Source: Terriglobia bacterium (GTDB taxonomy: Bacteria > Acidobacteriota > Terriglobia > Terriglobales > Acidobacteriaceae). From it: a stretch of 64,000 nt of DNA. Position 1 is the first letter of the stretch. Every line of letters starts with the position of its first letter. The translations under genes were made by a program, and so were the position numbers. The notes under the pieces were generated by a model. The model did not search any database. It was not told the DNA's origin and saw only the letters and a list, made by a program, of their open reading frames with translations. Below, in pieces: positions 26,058 through 35,488 of the stretch. The stretch is from positions 1-64,000 of the forward strand of contig JAIQGK010000023.1 of NCBI GenBank assembly GCA_020072645.1. Direction: 5' to 3'.

Positions 26058-27326
26058 TCAGCTCCGCATCAAGAGGCCCACAATCGAAGCTGACATAAGA
26101 TTTGCCATGGTACCGGCGATCATAGCGCGGAAACCCAGCTTGGCAAGCTGGTCACGCTTGTTCGGCGCTAAGGCACCGATGCCGCCGATCTGAATGCCGA
26201 TGGAACTGAAGTTGGCAAAGCCGCACAGAGCAAAGGTCGCAATGGTAACGGAGCGCGGATCGAGCGCGGCCTTCATTGCGCCGAGGTCTGAATAAGCAAC
26301 GAGCTCATTGATGACTGTTCGCGTGCCCAAAAGACTGCCCACCGCGCCGATGTCTTTGCCCGGCACACCGATCAGCCACGCGACCGGAGCAAAAATGACG
26401 CCAAGCACCTTTTGAATGCTGGCGGGGAAAAAAGCGAAGTGGTTGTGCGTCCAGCCCATGATGCCGTTGACCATGGCGATGAGTGCGAGAAAAGAAATGA
26501 GCATGATGGCGACGTTAAACGCGAGCTGTCCACCATCGATGGTGCCCCGAGCGATAGCGCCAAGAATGTTTGCGTCCTTATGCATTTCTTCTTTTGAGAT
26601 TTCCACCGTGCCGGCGGTCTTGGGATGCTCCGTTTCCGGCACTAGCATCTTGGCCATCAGGATGGTGCCGGGCGCGGTCATGATGACGGCCGCCAGCAAG
26701 TTTTCCGCTTTGATTCCGTAACCGATATAGGCCGCCATAATTCCGCCGGAAACATGCGCCATGCCCGCCGTCATGATGGTCATTAATTCAGATTTTGTGC
26801 ATTCGGGAAGCAGAGGCCGGATGGTGAGAGGCGCTTCTGTCTGGCCCATAAAGATGGATGCAGCGACATTTAGAGATTCCGCGCCGCTCACGCCCATCAA
26901 GCGGTTCATGACCCACGCCATTCCCTTGATGATGATCTGCATCACGCCCAGGTGATACAGCAGCGCGAAAAACGCAGAGATAAAAATAATCGTCGGCAAC
27001 ACCTGGAAAGCGAAGATGAACCCAAGCTGAGACGAACCCGGATCCAGAAAAGGCAAATGCGCATTGGGGTCAGCAGGATAGCCTAGATTTCCAAAAACAA
27101 AAGTTGATCCTTTAAAAGCGTAAGCCAGCAGTTTATTGACAGCAGTTCCGGCTGTTTGCAGTGTCCGCTGGCCCCAGGTAAAGCGAATCACGATCCAGGC
27201 AAACAGGAATTGCAGGCCAAGTCCCCACAAGACTGTCTTCAGCCGGATGGCGCGGCGGTTGGTGGAGAAGAGATATGCGATCGACAAAAAGACGATGATG
27301 CCCAGCAAGCCCGCGTATCGCGACAT
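26058..27326 (-). CDS. nupC: Concentrative nucleoside transporter (NupC/CNT family)
   Basis: A 422-residue inner-membrane symporter that imports nucleosides with H+ or Na+. CNT hallmarks include the motifs MGQTEAPLTIRPLL, GMAHVSGGIMAAYIGYG, GTRTVINELVAYSDL and CGFANFSSIGIQIGGIG, which line the nucleoside and cation sites. It opens the salvage island: adenosine deaminase, purine and pyrimidine phosphorylases and cytidine deaminase follow within 5 kb. It lies 82 bases downstream of the deaminase on the same strand. Confidence 0.93.
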   Translation of the reverse strand: MSRYAGLLGIIVFLSIAYLFSTNRRAIRLKTVLWGLGLQFLFAWIVIRFTWGQRTLQTAGTAVNKLLAYAFKGSTFVFGNLGYPADPNAHLPFLDPGSSQLGFIFAFQVLPTIIFISAFFALLYHLGVMQIIIKGMAWVMNRLMGVSGAESLNVAASIFMGQTEAPLTIRPLLPECTKSELMTIMTAGMAHVSGGIMAAYIGYGIKAENLLAAVIMTAPGTILMAKMLVPETEHPKTAGTVEISKEEMHKDANILGAIARGTIDGGQLAFNVAIMLISFLALIAMVNGIMGWTHNHFAFFPASIQKVLGVIFAPVAWLIGVPGKDIGAVGSLLGTRTVINELVAYSDLGAMKAALDPRSVTIATFALCGFANFSSIGIQIGGIGALAPNKRDQLAKLGFRAMIAGTMANLMSASIVGLLMRS

Positions 27327-27408
27327 TGGGTCCCTTTAAGCCAGAAGTTAGGATTGCGTTGAAAAAAATCTCGTCCATTGTAGCTGGATTGTCAAGAAGC
27401 AAAGGCAC

Positions 27409-28998
27409 TCAATTTTTGCCTGAGCTCCCAGAGCGACGAGCTTTGGCCGGTGGCGTAAAGTGATTCTCGAATTCATTCAAAGTAAGTTCCAGCTTGAGTT
27501 CAGCCTCGGCTTTCGGGTTGTTCTTAAGCAACTGCTCGCAGGCAGGGCGCGAGTTGCTCATAGATTGAACGTCAGCGCACGCGCTCTTCATTTCATACGA
27601 TCCTCTGCTCTTCCAAAGACTCTCTCCGGGCAAGAAGCTGTATTCCAGGCTGGCACGAGCGAACTTTTTCAGGTCTCGATATTTCAGATGGAAGGTCTCC
27701 GCAGCGCGCTGGAATTCCTGCGTGATGTCGTTGCGGGAGACGCCGGGATCGTCCGTGGCCAGCGCAACGGGCACGCCAAACTTCAGATACATGGGCAACG
27801 GATGATGATCGCCAGTGACGTTGAGAATCACATCATTGCTAGTGAGGCAAATTTCGACCAGAACATTTTCGTGGGCCATCATGCGCAAGAGCGCTTCGGG
27901 GTCGGGCTCCTGCATTACGTCCACGCCGTGGCCAACGCGCTCAGCATGGCCCTGTTCAATGGACGCGCGGACATGGAACAGTTCTTCCGGGGGAACAAGA
28001 TTTTGGGTGAGCTCTCCGGCGTGCAATGTGATGTGGACTTTGGGATAGAGGCCGTGAAGAAAATCCAGCATACGCATGTGCAGGTTGAAGTCATGGATTG
28101 GAAGGTACGCGTCTTCAGGCATCACCAGATTCAGGCCGACAACGCGCGGGTCCTTTGACGCCATCTCAAAGCCGGCAAGAATCTGGGCGAAGACCATTTC
28201 CTTTGGCAGGCCGCGCGCCACTTGATACAGATAGCGGGCCTGCACGTTGCAGCCGTGATCTGGTTGGGGCTGGCCGCAACGGAGCTCTTCCTGCTCTTTC
28301 TTCTCCGTATCGTCGAGAAATTTGCTGGCGTCAGCCACGATTTTGGTGAGCCCGCCAGACAAAAGCTGTTCACGCAGTTTGCTGAGATCGTCATTCCATC
28401 CCAAGGACGCGCCAAGGCGTGCTGCTGCGCCTCCATCGGGATTGAACATTGTTTCCAGATATTGCAGATGACCTGCGGCGGCGCGTGACCTGACTTCCGC
28501 CAGCATCTCCGCAACGTGACCGTTGGTGGCGGAACCGAACTTGCCGAAGGTGGCGAAGAAATGGTCATGACCGGATTCAGCGCCGGCGACGAACTGGCGC
28601 ATGGAGAGCGCGTCCAGCAGATGGCCGTACAGAGTGCTGTCCTGCAGGGCTGCGCTGGCAGGAGGCTTGCCGGTGGAAGGATCGCACGGAGGCTGCGTGA
28701 GCGCAAGAGCAACGCGATCAACACACAAGCCGTCTTCCGCAGCGAATTTAACAAAGCTTTCCGCATACACTGCGCCGGAAAGATGGTTGTGAAGATCGCC
28801 GCCTTTGGGCATCTGCTGCAGGAATGCATGCAAGAGCAACGGCTGGCTTCGAATCGACTCAAAATAGCGCGCGGTCTTTTGCTCCGCTGACGCAGCGTGC
28901 GCAAGCTTCTTTTGAGGCCATGCGGAGGGAGCATAGATCGCAATAAAAACGGTAAGCAGACAGATGCGCAGAGTTTTCCACGAGCGAGAGACTAACAT
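27409..28998 (-). CDS. Exported adenosine deaminase family protein
   Basis: From the ATG at 28998 the protein has 529 residues and a signal peptide (MLVSRSWKTLRICLLTVFIA...WPQ). A GTG at 29034 would add 12 residues. The amidohydrolase fold of adenosine deaminases is visible: zinc ligands in GGDLHNHLSGAV, HAGE (catalytic Glu with a zinc His), VGHGVD, and ATDDPGVSRND. It is longer than cytoplasmic adenosine deaminases (about 340 residues), with extra sequence near residues 70-260. Export suggests that adenosine is deaminated to inosine in the periplasm before uptake by NupC, the next gene. The exact purine substrate is inferred. Confidence 0.85.
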   Translation of the reverse strand: MLVSRSWKTLRICLLTVFIAIYAPSAWPQKKLAHAASAEQKTARYFESIRSQPLLLHAFLQQMPKGGDLHNHLSGAVYAESFVKFAAEDGLCVDRVALALTQPPCDPSTGKPPASAALQDSTLYGHLLDALSMRQFVAGAESGHDHFFATFGKFGSATNGHVAEMLAEVRSRAAAGHLQYLETMFNPDGGAAARLGASLGWNDDLSKLREQLLSGGLTKIVADASKFLDDTEKKEQEELRCGQPQPDHGCNVQARYLYQVARGLPKEMVFAQILAGFEMASKDPRVVGLNLVMPEDAYLPIHDFNLHMRMLDFLHGLYPKVHITLHAGELTQNLVPPEELFHVRASIEQGHAERVGHGVDVMQEPDPEALLRMMAHENVLVEICLTSNDVILNVTGDHHPLPMYLKFGVPVALATDDPGVSRNDITQEFQRAAETFHLKYRDLKKFARASLEYSFLPGESLWKSRGSYEMKSACADVQSMSNSRPACEQLLKNNPKAEAELKLELTLNEFENHFTPPAKARRSGSSGKN

Positions 28999-29077
28999 GG
29001 AGGGAACTATAGCATTACAATTTGAGTTCCGCACGCGCTCAAGCTGCGCTGGCGATTAGAAAGGATTTGCGCGAGCG

Positions 29078-29926
29078 ATGAGCATCAGTGACGATTTTAC
29101 GCAGGCGGAATTTGCAGCTAAGCATATTTCCTCAAAGAGCCCGATCAAACCGACGGTAGCCATTGTGCTGGGGTCGGGGCTGGGAGGATTTGCCGACGAG
29201 ATGACGGAGGCGGTCCGCATCAGCTACAACGATATCCCGCATTTTGCGCGCTCCACCGCCGTGGGACACGCAGGCCAGCTCGTGATGGGCAACATTGGCG
29301 AATGTCCGGTGGTGGTGATGCAGGGACGCGTGCATCTTTATGAAGGATATCCGGTGCGCAGCGTGGTGTTTCCGATGCGAGTGTTTTCGCGCATGGGAGT
29401 GCGAGCGGCAATCCTGACGAACGCCGCAGGCGGCATCAATCCAGAGTATGGACAAGGGCGGCTGGTGGCGATCAGAGACCACATCAATCTGCAAGGGCAA
29501 AACCCGCTGGTGGGGCCGGAAGATCCGAACTTGGGTTTGCGGTTCATCGACATGAGTGAAGCGTATGCGCGGGATTATCGGCGGATGGCGATCGATGCGG
29601 GAAAGCGGCTGGGAATTCCCGTGGGCGAAGGCATTTACGCAGCCATGCTCGGTCCAAGCTATGAAACGCCTGCAGAAATACGCTTCCTGCGGACGATTGG
29701 CGCGGACCTGGTGGGAATGTCCACGGTGCCGGAAGTGATTGCCGCGCGACAGATGGGAATAAAAGTGCTGGCGATTTCCTGCGTTACAAACATGGCGGCC
29801 GGAACAACCGACGCGACGATCAATCATGAAGAGGTGCTGGAGATCGGGAAAAAGATTTCCGGACAGTTTAAAGCGCTGCTGCGCGAAGTTGTGCCGCTGA
29901 TTGCAAAGGACGTGGCGCAGGGATAG
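29078..29926 (+). CDS. punA: Purine-nucleoside phosphorylase
   Basis: A 282-residue cytosolic enzyme of the trimeric class that cleaves inosine and guanosine with phosphate to free base and ribose 1-phosphate. Hallmarks are the phosphate site GSGLG (32-36), GRVHLYEGY (83-91), TNAAGGI, LGPSYETPAE and VGMSTVPE. It is transcribed divergently from the adenosine deaminase (79 bases between starts) and ends 9 bases from the convergent pyrimidine phosphorylase. GAAAGGA precedes the ATG. Its product hypoxanthine is the substrate of Hpt at 189-728. Confidence 0.95.
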   Translation: MSISDDFTQAEFAAKHISSKSPIKPTVAIVLGSGLGGFADEMTEAVRISYNDIPHFARSTAVGHAGQLVMGNIGECPVVVMQGRVHLYEGYPVRSVVFPMRVFSRMGVRAAILTNAAGGINPEYGQGRLVAIRDHINLQGQNPLVGPEDPNLGLRFIDMSEAYARDYRRMAIDAGKRLGIPVGEGIYAAMLGPSYETPAEIRFLRTIGADLVGMSTVPEVIAARQMGIKVLAISCVTNMAAGTTDATINHEEVLEIGKKISGQFKALLREVVPLIAKDVAQG

Positions 29927-29935
29927 CAGCAATGC

Positions 29936-31249
29936 TTATTCGTCGCCGATGACACGATGGACGAGCGGCCTTTTTTGCAGCAGCGGAGCGGCTGCAATCG
30001 TATAACTCTTTTCAATCAGCGGAGCGGCATTCGCCAGACGCTCGGCTGAGTTGTAATAAACGGTGCAGAGCGCTTCGCCTGCGGAAACGGGATCGCCAAC
30101 TTTTTTGTGGACGATGATCCCCACAGCGGGATCAACGGAATCTTCTTTCCGCGCGCGACCGCCGCCCAGTAGTACTCCAGCCGTACCGATCTGCTCACAC
30201 ATGATGGCGGTAACGAAGCCGGAAGCTGAGCTTTTGATGTCGGCTTTTTGTTTTGCCTGCGGCAGAAGACTGGGATCATCGATCACTGCCGCGTTGCCGC
30301 CTTGCAGGCGAATCATCTCGCGGAATTTTTCACGGGCCTTGCCGCTGGCAATCATCTGCTCGGCCAGTTCCCTGCCTTCAGCAATGCTGCGGACACGCTT
30401 GCCCAAAAGAAACATTGAAGCGGAGAGCACAAGGCTAAGCTCGCGCAGATCGTCCGGGCCGTGGCCGTTCAGGACGTCAATGCATTCGGCAACTTCCAAG
30501 GCGTTGCCCACGGCGCGGCCCAGAGGCTGGTCCATGTCAGTAATCAGCGCAGAGACGCGCTTGCCCAGGCGCTGGCCGGTTTCAACCATCAGTTCGGCGA
30601 GAAACACCGCGTCTTTTTCGGACTTCATAAACGCGCCGCTGCCGGTCTTTACGTCCAGCACCAGCGCGTCAATGCCTTCCGCCAGCTTCTTGCTCATGAT
30701 GGAAGCGCAAATCAGGTACGGGCTTTCCACTGTGCCGGTAACATCGCGCAGCGCGTAAAGTTTTTTATCGGCTGGGGCGATCTCGGCGGTCTGGCCGATC
30801 AATCCTGCGCCGCACTGCGCCAGCACGCGGCGAAATTCACTGACAGAAAGATTCACGTTGAATCCCGGGATTGATTCCAGCTTGTCCAGCGTGCCGCCGG
30901 TGTGTCCCAGGCCGCGTCCGCTAATCATGGGGACATACAAGCCGGCCGCCGCGACAATCGGCGCAATGATCAAAGAAGTTTTGTCGCCCACTCCGCCGGT
31001 GGAGTGCTTGTCCGTTTTGGCCGCTGGAAGCTCAGAGAAATCGAGCACCTGGCCGGAGTGGAGCATTGTTTCAGTAAGCGCGGCCAGTTCGGCGCGCGAC
31101 ATGCCGCGCAGCAGCACGGCCATCAGCCACGCCGACATCTGGTAGTCGGGAATCTCATCACGGGTGTAGCCGTTGACGAGAAACTCGATTTCATTGCGCT
31201 GCAGCTCAACGCCATCGCGCTTACGGCGGATCAGGTCTGTGACTAGCAT
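29936..31249 (-). CDS. deoA: Pyrimidine-nucleoside (thymidine/uridine) phosphorylase
   Basis: A 437-residue enzyme with the family signature SGRGLGHTGGTLDKLES and the phosphate loop KHSTGGVGDKTSL. It splits thymidine, deoxyuridine or uridine into base and (deoxy)ribose 1-phosphate. Bacterial members are either thymidine-specific (DeoA) or broad (Pdp); I cannot tell which. The C-terminal swivel domain is complete. It lies 163 bases downstream of cdd on the same strand, with a palindromic repeat in between. Confidence 0.92.
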   Translation of the reverse strand: MLVTDLIRRKRDGVELQRNEIEFLVNGYTRDEIPDYQMSAWLMAVLLRGMSRAELAALTETMLHSGQVLDFSELPAAKTDKHSTGGVGDKTSLIIAPIVAAAGLYVPMISGRGLGHTGGTLDKLESIPGFNVNLSVSEFRRVLAQCGAGLIGQTAEIAPADKKLYALRDVTGTVESPYLICASIMSKKLAEGIDALVLDVKTGSGAFMKSEKDAVFLAELMVETGQRLGKRVSALITDMDQPLGRAVGNALEVAECIDVLNGHGPDDLRELSLVLSASMFLLGKRVRSIAEGRELAEQMIASGKAREKFREMIRLQGGNAAVIDDPSLLPQAKQKADIKSSASGFVTAIMCEQIGTAGVLLGGGRARKEDSVDPAVGIIVHKKVGDPVSAGEALCTVYYNSAERLANAAPLIEKSYTIAAAPLLQKRPLVHRVIGDE

Positions 31250-31261
31250 GCTCTCTTTTCA

Positions 31262-31322
31262 GGGGCTAAAGCCCAATTTTCTTGAGCTTACGGGGCGGCT
31301 AAAGCCGCGCCCTGACACTTGT
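31262..31322 (+). repeat. Palindromic spacer element (copy A)
   Basis: Two palindromes, GGGGCTAAAGCCC (31262-31274) and GCGGCTAAAGCCGC, are followed by GCCCTGACACTTGT. The last 13-14 bases are shared with copies at 32687-32771 and 40739-40804. Confidence 0.7.
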
Positions 31323-31412
31323 ATGGCATGATGAAAAATTTTTCCGATGTGCAAGATTGCGGCAATAGCCGAAGCCGCGCCTCCGTACCTACAGAGCTAA
31401 AGCAAAAAATTA

Positions 31413-31823
31413 TCAGGTCAGGCGGAAAGTTTCCGGCAACATGTCGGCGATGTTCATCTCCATGTAGTCGGTCTGGCCGCGAAAGACCACAGCCGTGTTA
31501 GCGCCGAATTCGGCAATCACCTGGCGGCACGCGCCGCAGGGAGCGCACGGCACGTCATTTTCCGTGACTATGGCAATGCCTTTCAGCTTGAGCTTGCCCT
31601 GCACCTGGTGGACGGCGTTAAAAATAGCCGCACGCTCCGCGCAAATGGTGAGTCCGTAAGAGGCGTTTTCCACGTTGCTTCCGGTATAGAGGTGGCCGTC
31701 GTCGGTAATGACGGTGGCCCCAACGCGAAACTTCGAATACGGCGCGTAAGCATGTTGCAGCGCGGCGGTGGCCATCCCCAGCATCATGGCGCGCTCCTTG
31801 TCTGTAAGCGAGATTGGTGGCAT
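31413..31823 (-). CDS. cdd: Cytidine deaminase
   Basis: A 136-residue zinc enzyme that converts cytidine and deoxycytidine to uridine and deoxyuridine. The zinc site is in TICAERAAIF (Cys with catalytic Glu) and PCAPCGACRQV (two Cys), as in homotetrameric deaminases. It feeds uridine to the pyrimidine phosphorylase downstream on the same strand. A GAGGAGC-type ribosome binding site precedes the ATG. Confidence 0.93.
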   Translation of the reverse strand: MPPISLTDKERAMMLGMATAALQHAYAPYSKFRVGATVITDDGHLYTGSNVENASYGLTICAERAAIFNAVHQVQGKLKLKGIAIVTENDVPCAPCGACRQVIAEFGANTAVVFRGQTDYMEMNIADMLPETFRLT

Positions 31824-31978
31824 TCAGTAGCTCCTCAGTGAGAACAGATACAGTAACATTTTGTGGTGAATTTGATATCGTAACGCATTTTGACGAGCGA
31901 ATCAATAGCGAATAACGAGGCGGGTATTTATAGCTGGGCGAACCAATCGGATTTTGAGAAAAGAGAAAGCAGGCCCTT

Positions 31979-32008
31979 TCAAAAAACGGGCCGAGCGGCG
32001 CTCGGCCC
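31979..32008 (-). terminator. Intrinsic terminator of the GDDRGG-repeat protein gene
   Basis: On the minus strand GGGCCGAGC pairs perfectly with GCTCGGCCC around a three-base loop, followed by GTTTTTTG. It starts about 20 bases after the stop codon. Confidence 0.85.
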
Positions 32009-32028
32009 TGTGGTGGAGTTGGGCAGAA

Positions 32029-32370
32029 TTAGCGGTTAAGGCTGTGGTCGTCGCCCGGCTCAAGATGCTTGCCGCCACGTCCGCGATCATCGCCCGGCTC
32101 AGGATGCTTGTTGACGCCGCCGCGATCATCGCCCGGCTCAGGATGCCGACTGAGGCCGCCGCGGTCGTCACCCATCTGAGGGCGCCTGTTGAAACCGCCG
32201 CGATCGTCACCCCGCTGAGCCTCGCCTCTGGACGGGAAGGTCATTCTGCCGTTGCCGCTTTGGCCACCACCACCACGGGACCCTGAGCGGCCTTGAGCGA
32301 ATGCGGCTGAAGAAAATGTTACGGTTGCGAGACTGAAGCACAGTGCCAATGTCATGCTTTTACGAGTCAT
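32029..32370 (-). CDS. Exported protein with 13-residue GDDRGG repeats
   Basis: A 113-residue protein: a signal peptide (MTRKSMTLALCFSLATV...AFAQ), a Gly-rich stretch, then four tandem 13-residue units of the form GDDRGG-x(3)-HPEP and a final partial unit GDDHSLNR. The DNA repeat period is 39 bases. Alternating acidic (DD) and basic/His positions could bind metal or form an extended filament, but no family is recognised. AAAGGAG lies upstream of the ATG and a strong terminator follows. Confidence 0.65.
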   Translation of the reverse strand: MTRKSMTLALCFSLATVTFSSAAFAQGRSGSRGGGGQSGNGRMTFPSRGEAQRGDDRGGFNRRPQMGDDRGGLSRHPEPGDDRGGVNKHPEPGDDRGRGGKHLEPGDDHSLNR

Positions 32371-32929
32371 GCTGAATTTCTCCTTTAGGATTTAAGTTAT
32401 GGCCCTCAGCCCGGCCTGCCATTTGCCGCGCGCTTGAGACCCCAGCAACTTCGGGTGCGACTAACATCCGAAGTTTGCTGTCCGTCATTAGCTAAGACAG
32501 AAGTCAGCGATCCGGCAGAACAAGGAATCGGGACCGCGCACAGAGTGTGCGTAAGGACAGTGGGCGAAGGGACTAGGTAGAGAGCAGCGGATGTCTCTGA
32601 TGCCGGTGAAGTAGTGGCTTTAACGTGCTCCGCTTCGCTGCGCACGAGCCTGCGGCGCAAGGAAGGAAATTTTTCGCGGGCTTTATGGCACGACTTCGCA
32701 GCCCTCGATTCCCCTTCGGCAAGCTCAGGGTCATCTCAGGCAGAGCGCTAAAGTCGTGCCCTGACACTTGTTTCTTGGATGGAAACAGCAAGACTAAATG
32801 TACGCAGGAGATTGCCAGGCGATGGCGCTTACGGAATTTATATCCCGCAAAGGACAGGGCACCCATTTGTGTCGTGAGGGATGGAAAAAGCTGGGGAACG
32901 GCGGGCCACCCGCCACCCGGCGGACGCAG
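32371..32929. other. Spacer with palindromic element (copy B)
   Basis: There are 559 bases without a convincing gene. At 32687-32771 a long hairpin, GGCACGACTT paired with AAGTCGTGCC across about 60 bases, is followed by CTGACACTTGT, matching the tail of copies A and C. Protein frames crossing it are by-products of the repeat. Confidence 0.6.
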
Positions 32930-33130
32930 TCATTTCTTTCCGGACACCGCAAACTTCAGAAAACGGAATGCCATATAGAAGGCGCTCAGCATGAGCACAC
33001 CCGGAACGAGTATCGCCACAGCGCCGGAGGGCAGCGTGTCTCCCTTGAAGTTGGTGGGTATGTAGTCGGACGCTGCCAGTCCGGCGACCGCGAGCACCAA
33101 GCCGAGAATGGCTGAGAAAACACGATGCAT
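32930..33130 (-). CDS. Small membrane protein
   Basis: 66 residues: a hydrophobic helix at the N-terminus (MHRVFSAILGLVLAVAGLAA), a short polar loop with DYIPTNFKGDTLPSG, a second helix VAILVPGVLMLSAFYMAF and a basic end. GAGGGA lies 8 bases before the ATG at 33130. A longer frame to 33289 lacks a ribosome binding site and looks non-coding. The family is unknown. Confidence 0.55.
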   Translation of the reverse strand: MHRVFSAILGLVLAVAGLAASDYIPTNFKGDTLPSGAVAILVPGVLMLSAFYMAFRFLKFAVSGKK

Positions 33131-33231
33131 TATTTCCCTCGATCTCAGACGGCATGACGGAGCTTCGCTGCAAGGATTGCCATGGGGCCGTGAAGCTGTT
33201 TGGGAAAAATGTGGCGCACGGCCCCAGCACC

Positions 33232-35361
33232 CTACTTGCTGAATTGACCAATGGTGTAGACTCCCTGACCACCGCCGTCGATGTTCCAAAAAGAGGTTCC
33301 GCTTTCAAAGCCGGCATTCTGCAATTGATTGCTTCCCCCTGCGGGCCCCAAGAAAGTGTCATCGATGTACATTGTGGCAGGTCCGCCGTAATAGCCGATT
33401 AAGTTAAACCGATTCACGCCAGTGCTGCCCGTGTTGAAGACTGGCGTGCTGCACTGTGTCCAGGTTGAAGTCGCTGTACACTCCGTTTCCGCCAAAACAG
33501 TGCTGTTGTATAAAGCTTGCAACTGAATTGACCCAGAACCTTGAATCCAAATGCTGGCAACCCAGTTGCTTTGGTTAGCAGCCCAGCCTCCCGTCTGAAA
33601 GAGCGAACCATAGGACGGCGAGACAGGAAGATTCGCCTGCGCGCACCAAGTCCCTGTGTGACACAACGAACCAGTGCCAGGGGAGTACGCTCCAATGCTC
33701 GGTGGAGTGGTCAATGCATTGTTATAGTAATCACGCCCGCCATTGTTCGGCACCGTCACACCAGCAGCAATCGCCGGCGAACCCGATTGCAGCGTGTAGG
33801 CCGATGGGCACGGCTGTGGTCCGCTGGTCTGCGACGGGGACCAGTTGCACGTTCCCCCATTGCCGGCATTGCTGAACAACGGGTTGCCTTCAATGGGATT
33901 CGATTCAATTCCCGCCGTTTGCCACTGTGAGAAACTCGAATAAACATTTCCTCCCCAGAGCCAGTTTTGCAAATGGGTCGAGTAATAGAGATTGTTTGAT
34001 ACCGTCATGGTATAGGCGCCGGGGTTGTAAAAGAAGTAGGACCGACCAAACTGATCGTAATTATCCATATTGCAGATGTTGTCTGCGATCAGGGAGCCAC
34101 TGGGCCATGCTACCCCCGTCCCATACCCGATGTAAAAGCATGCGGCAGGCTGTGTCTGATTACCTGCCATGTTTTGAAACAGCGTGTTGCCATAAATGTA
34201 CAGCGGGTTCGCAGGTGCATTCGGTGCCACCGTGAATACTCCGAAGCATGAGTTGTATTGGCTGCACAACCATTGATCATTTTCTGAAATATTGAAGCGG
34301 AATGTATTATTCCCCCAAGTGTCTCCATTTGCGTCCTCATCGTGGGCCAGCAGACCAGGTCCTCCATTATGGTGGGTGTAGTTATATTCGACAAAGGAGT
34401 TCGAAGTACCGTTATCCAGATCTATTCCGACCCAATCACATCCTGCTGTGAAACCCGGAGAGGGCTGCACGTTGTACACCTCGTTAAACCGGACCGTGAC
34501 GTTGTTGGAGGTATACGCCTCGATACCCGACATCCCACCGCATGACGTTACGTTCGCGCCGATGTCATGGATCAGGTTGTACTGAATCGTAGCCCCGTTC
34601 CAACCATCCGCGACGATGCCCGCGCCTGGATCTGACGTGGCTCCGCCGATGTTATACACCGTGTTCCCCTGCACCAGAACATTGGTGATGTTCTCGCCGA
34701 ATCCATAGCCTCCGATGCCGACATAGTCGCCTGCTGTCACACTGGCCCCGTGCAGCGTGTTGTTGAGGATCTGGACGTCATTCAGCGGACCGTTATTGCC
34801 ATTCATTGCGTCACCGATTATGACAATGTCACCACCGGTATTGGGGCTGCCGGGGGGCGGCGCGAATCCGGTGATCTCGGAATTCTCGACCACTACGGTC
34901 TGCGTAGGTAAAGTGGAACTTTGATTCTCCAGCAGGACGCCGGTAGCGGTAGAACTGCTGGCGCCGGTCGCAAAGCCGTTCACGATTTTTAACCCATTGA
35001 GATGAAAGCCATTCACATTGTCGGCGATCACCGCAGCGGAAAGGTTTCCTGTACAACCTGATTGAATCGTCGCCATACCGGTACCATAGGAATTCACGGT
35101 AAACGGAGTAGACGCTGAAGAATTTTGTACTGTGTTGGAATTAAACATCAGACAGCCCGTGAAGGTCTGGCCTCCTTGAAAGGAAACAGTATCGCCGCCG
35201 TTAAAGACGAAGCTATTGACTTTGCTGATGGTTGCCCATGGGCTCGACGGAGACGTACCGCTGTTGTTGTCGTTTCCGGCTGGCGAGACATAATACTGAC
35301 TTGCACTCACTGGCAATGCAAGAAGAAGAGTTCCTAAGACAAGCAGCAATACCCGCTTCAT
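33232..35361 (-). CDS. Exported right-handed beta-helix protein
   Basis: From 35361 (GGAGA six bases upstream) the protein has 709 residues: a signal peptide MKRVLLLVLGTLLLALPVSA, then YYVSPAGNDNNSGTSPSSPW, the standard opening of parallel beta-helix proteins related to polysaccharide lyases and adhesins. Long runs of Asn-rich coils (VLVQGNTVYNIGG, VTVRFNEVYNV, VEYNYTHHNG) form the solenoid to about residue 500. The last 170 residues resemble a carbohydrate-binding beta-sandwich. It probably binds or cleaves extracellular polysaccharide; catalytic residues could not be assigned. Confidence 0.75.
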   Translation of the reverse strand: MKRVLLLVLGTLLLALPVSASQYYVSPAGNDNNSGTSPSSPWATISKVNSFVFNGGDTVSFQGGQTFTGCLMFNSNTVQNSSASTPFTVNSYGTGMATIQSGCTGNLSAAVIADNVNGFHLNGLKIVNGFATGASSSTATGVLLENQSSTLPTQTVVVENSEITGFAPPPGSPNTGGDIVIIGDAMNGNNGPLNDVQILNNTLHGASVTAGDYVGIGGYGFGENITNVLVQGNTVYNIGGATSDPGAGIVADGWNGATIQYNLIHDIGANVTSCGGMSGIEAYTSNNVTVRFNEVYNVQPSPGFTAGCDWVGIDLDNGTSNSFVEYNYTHHNGGPGLLAHDEDANGDTWGNNTFRFNISENDQWLCSQYNSCFGVFTVAPNAPANPLYIYGNTLFQNMAGNQTQPAACFYIGYGTGVAWPSGSLIADNICNMDNYDQFGRSYFFYNPGAYTMTVSNNLYYSTHLQNWLWGGNVYSSFSQWQTAGIESNPIEGNPLFSNAGNGGTCNWSPSQTSGPQPCPSAYTLQSGSPAIAAGVTVPNNGGRDYYNNALTTPPSIGAYSPGTGSLCHTGTWCAQANLPVSPSYGSLFQTGGWAANQSNWVASIWIQGSGSIQLQALYNSTVLAETECTATSTWTQCSTPVFNTGSTGVNRFNLIGYYGGPATMYIDDTFLGPAGGSNQLQNAGFESGTSFWNIDGGGQGVYTIGQFSK

Positions 35362-35488
35362 CGCGATCTCCATTCGAAAGGGTCTTTGACGTCGCAACAC
35401 AAGTGGTTGGCCATGGAACGGCGGTATGACCCTACGTTCCATTGGGGGTGATTCCCAAGTCCCACTCGATCACTCCGCCATGCTTGGC

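Noticed and set aside
32573-32866. 97-residue frame containing QVSGHDFSALPEM
   Set aside because: Encoded by palindromic element copy B; the peptide matches the element's translation in dnaE2, so it is not an independent gene.
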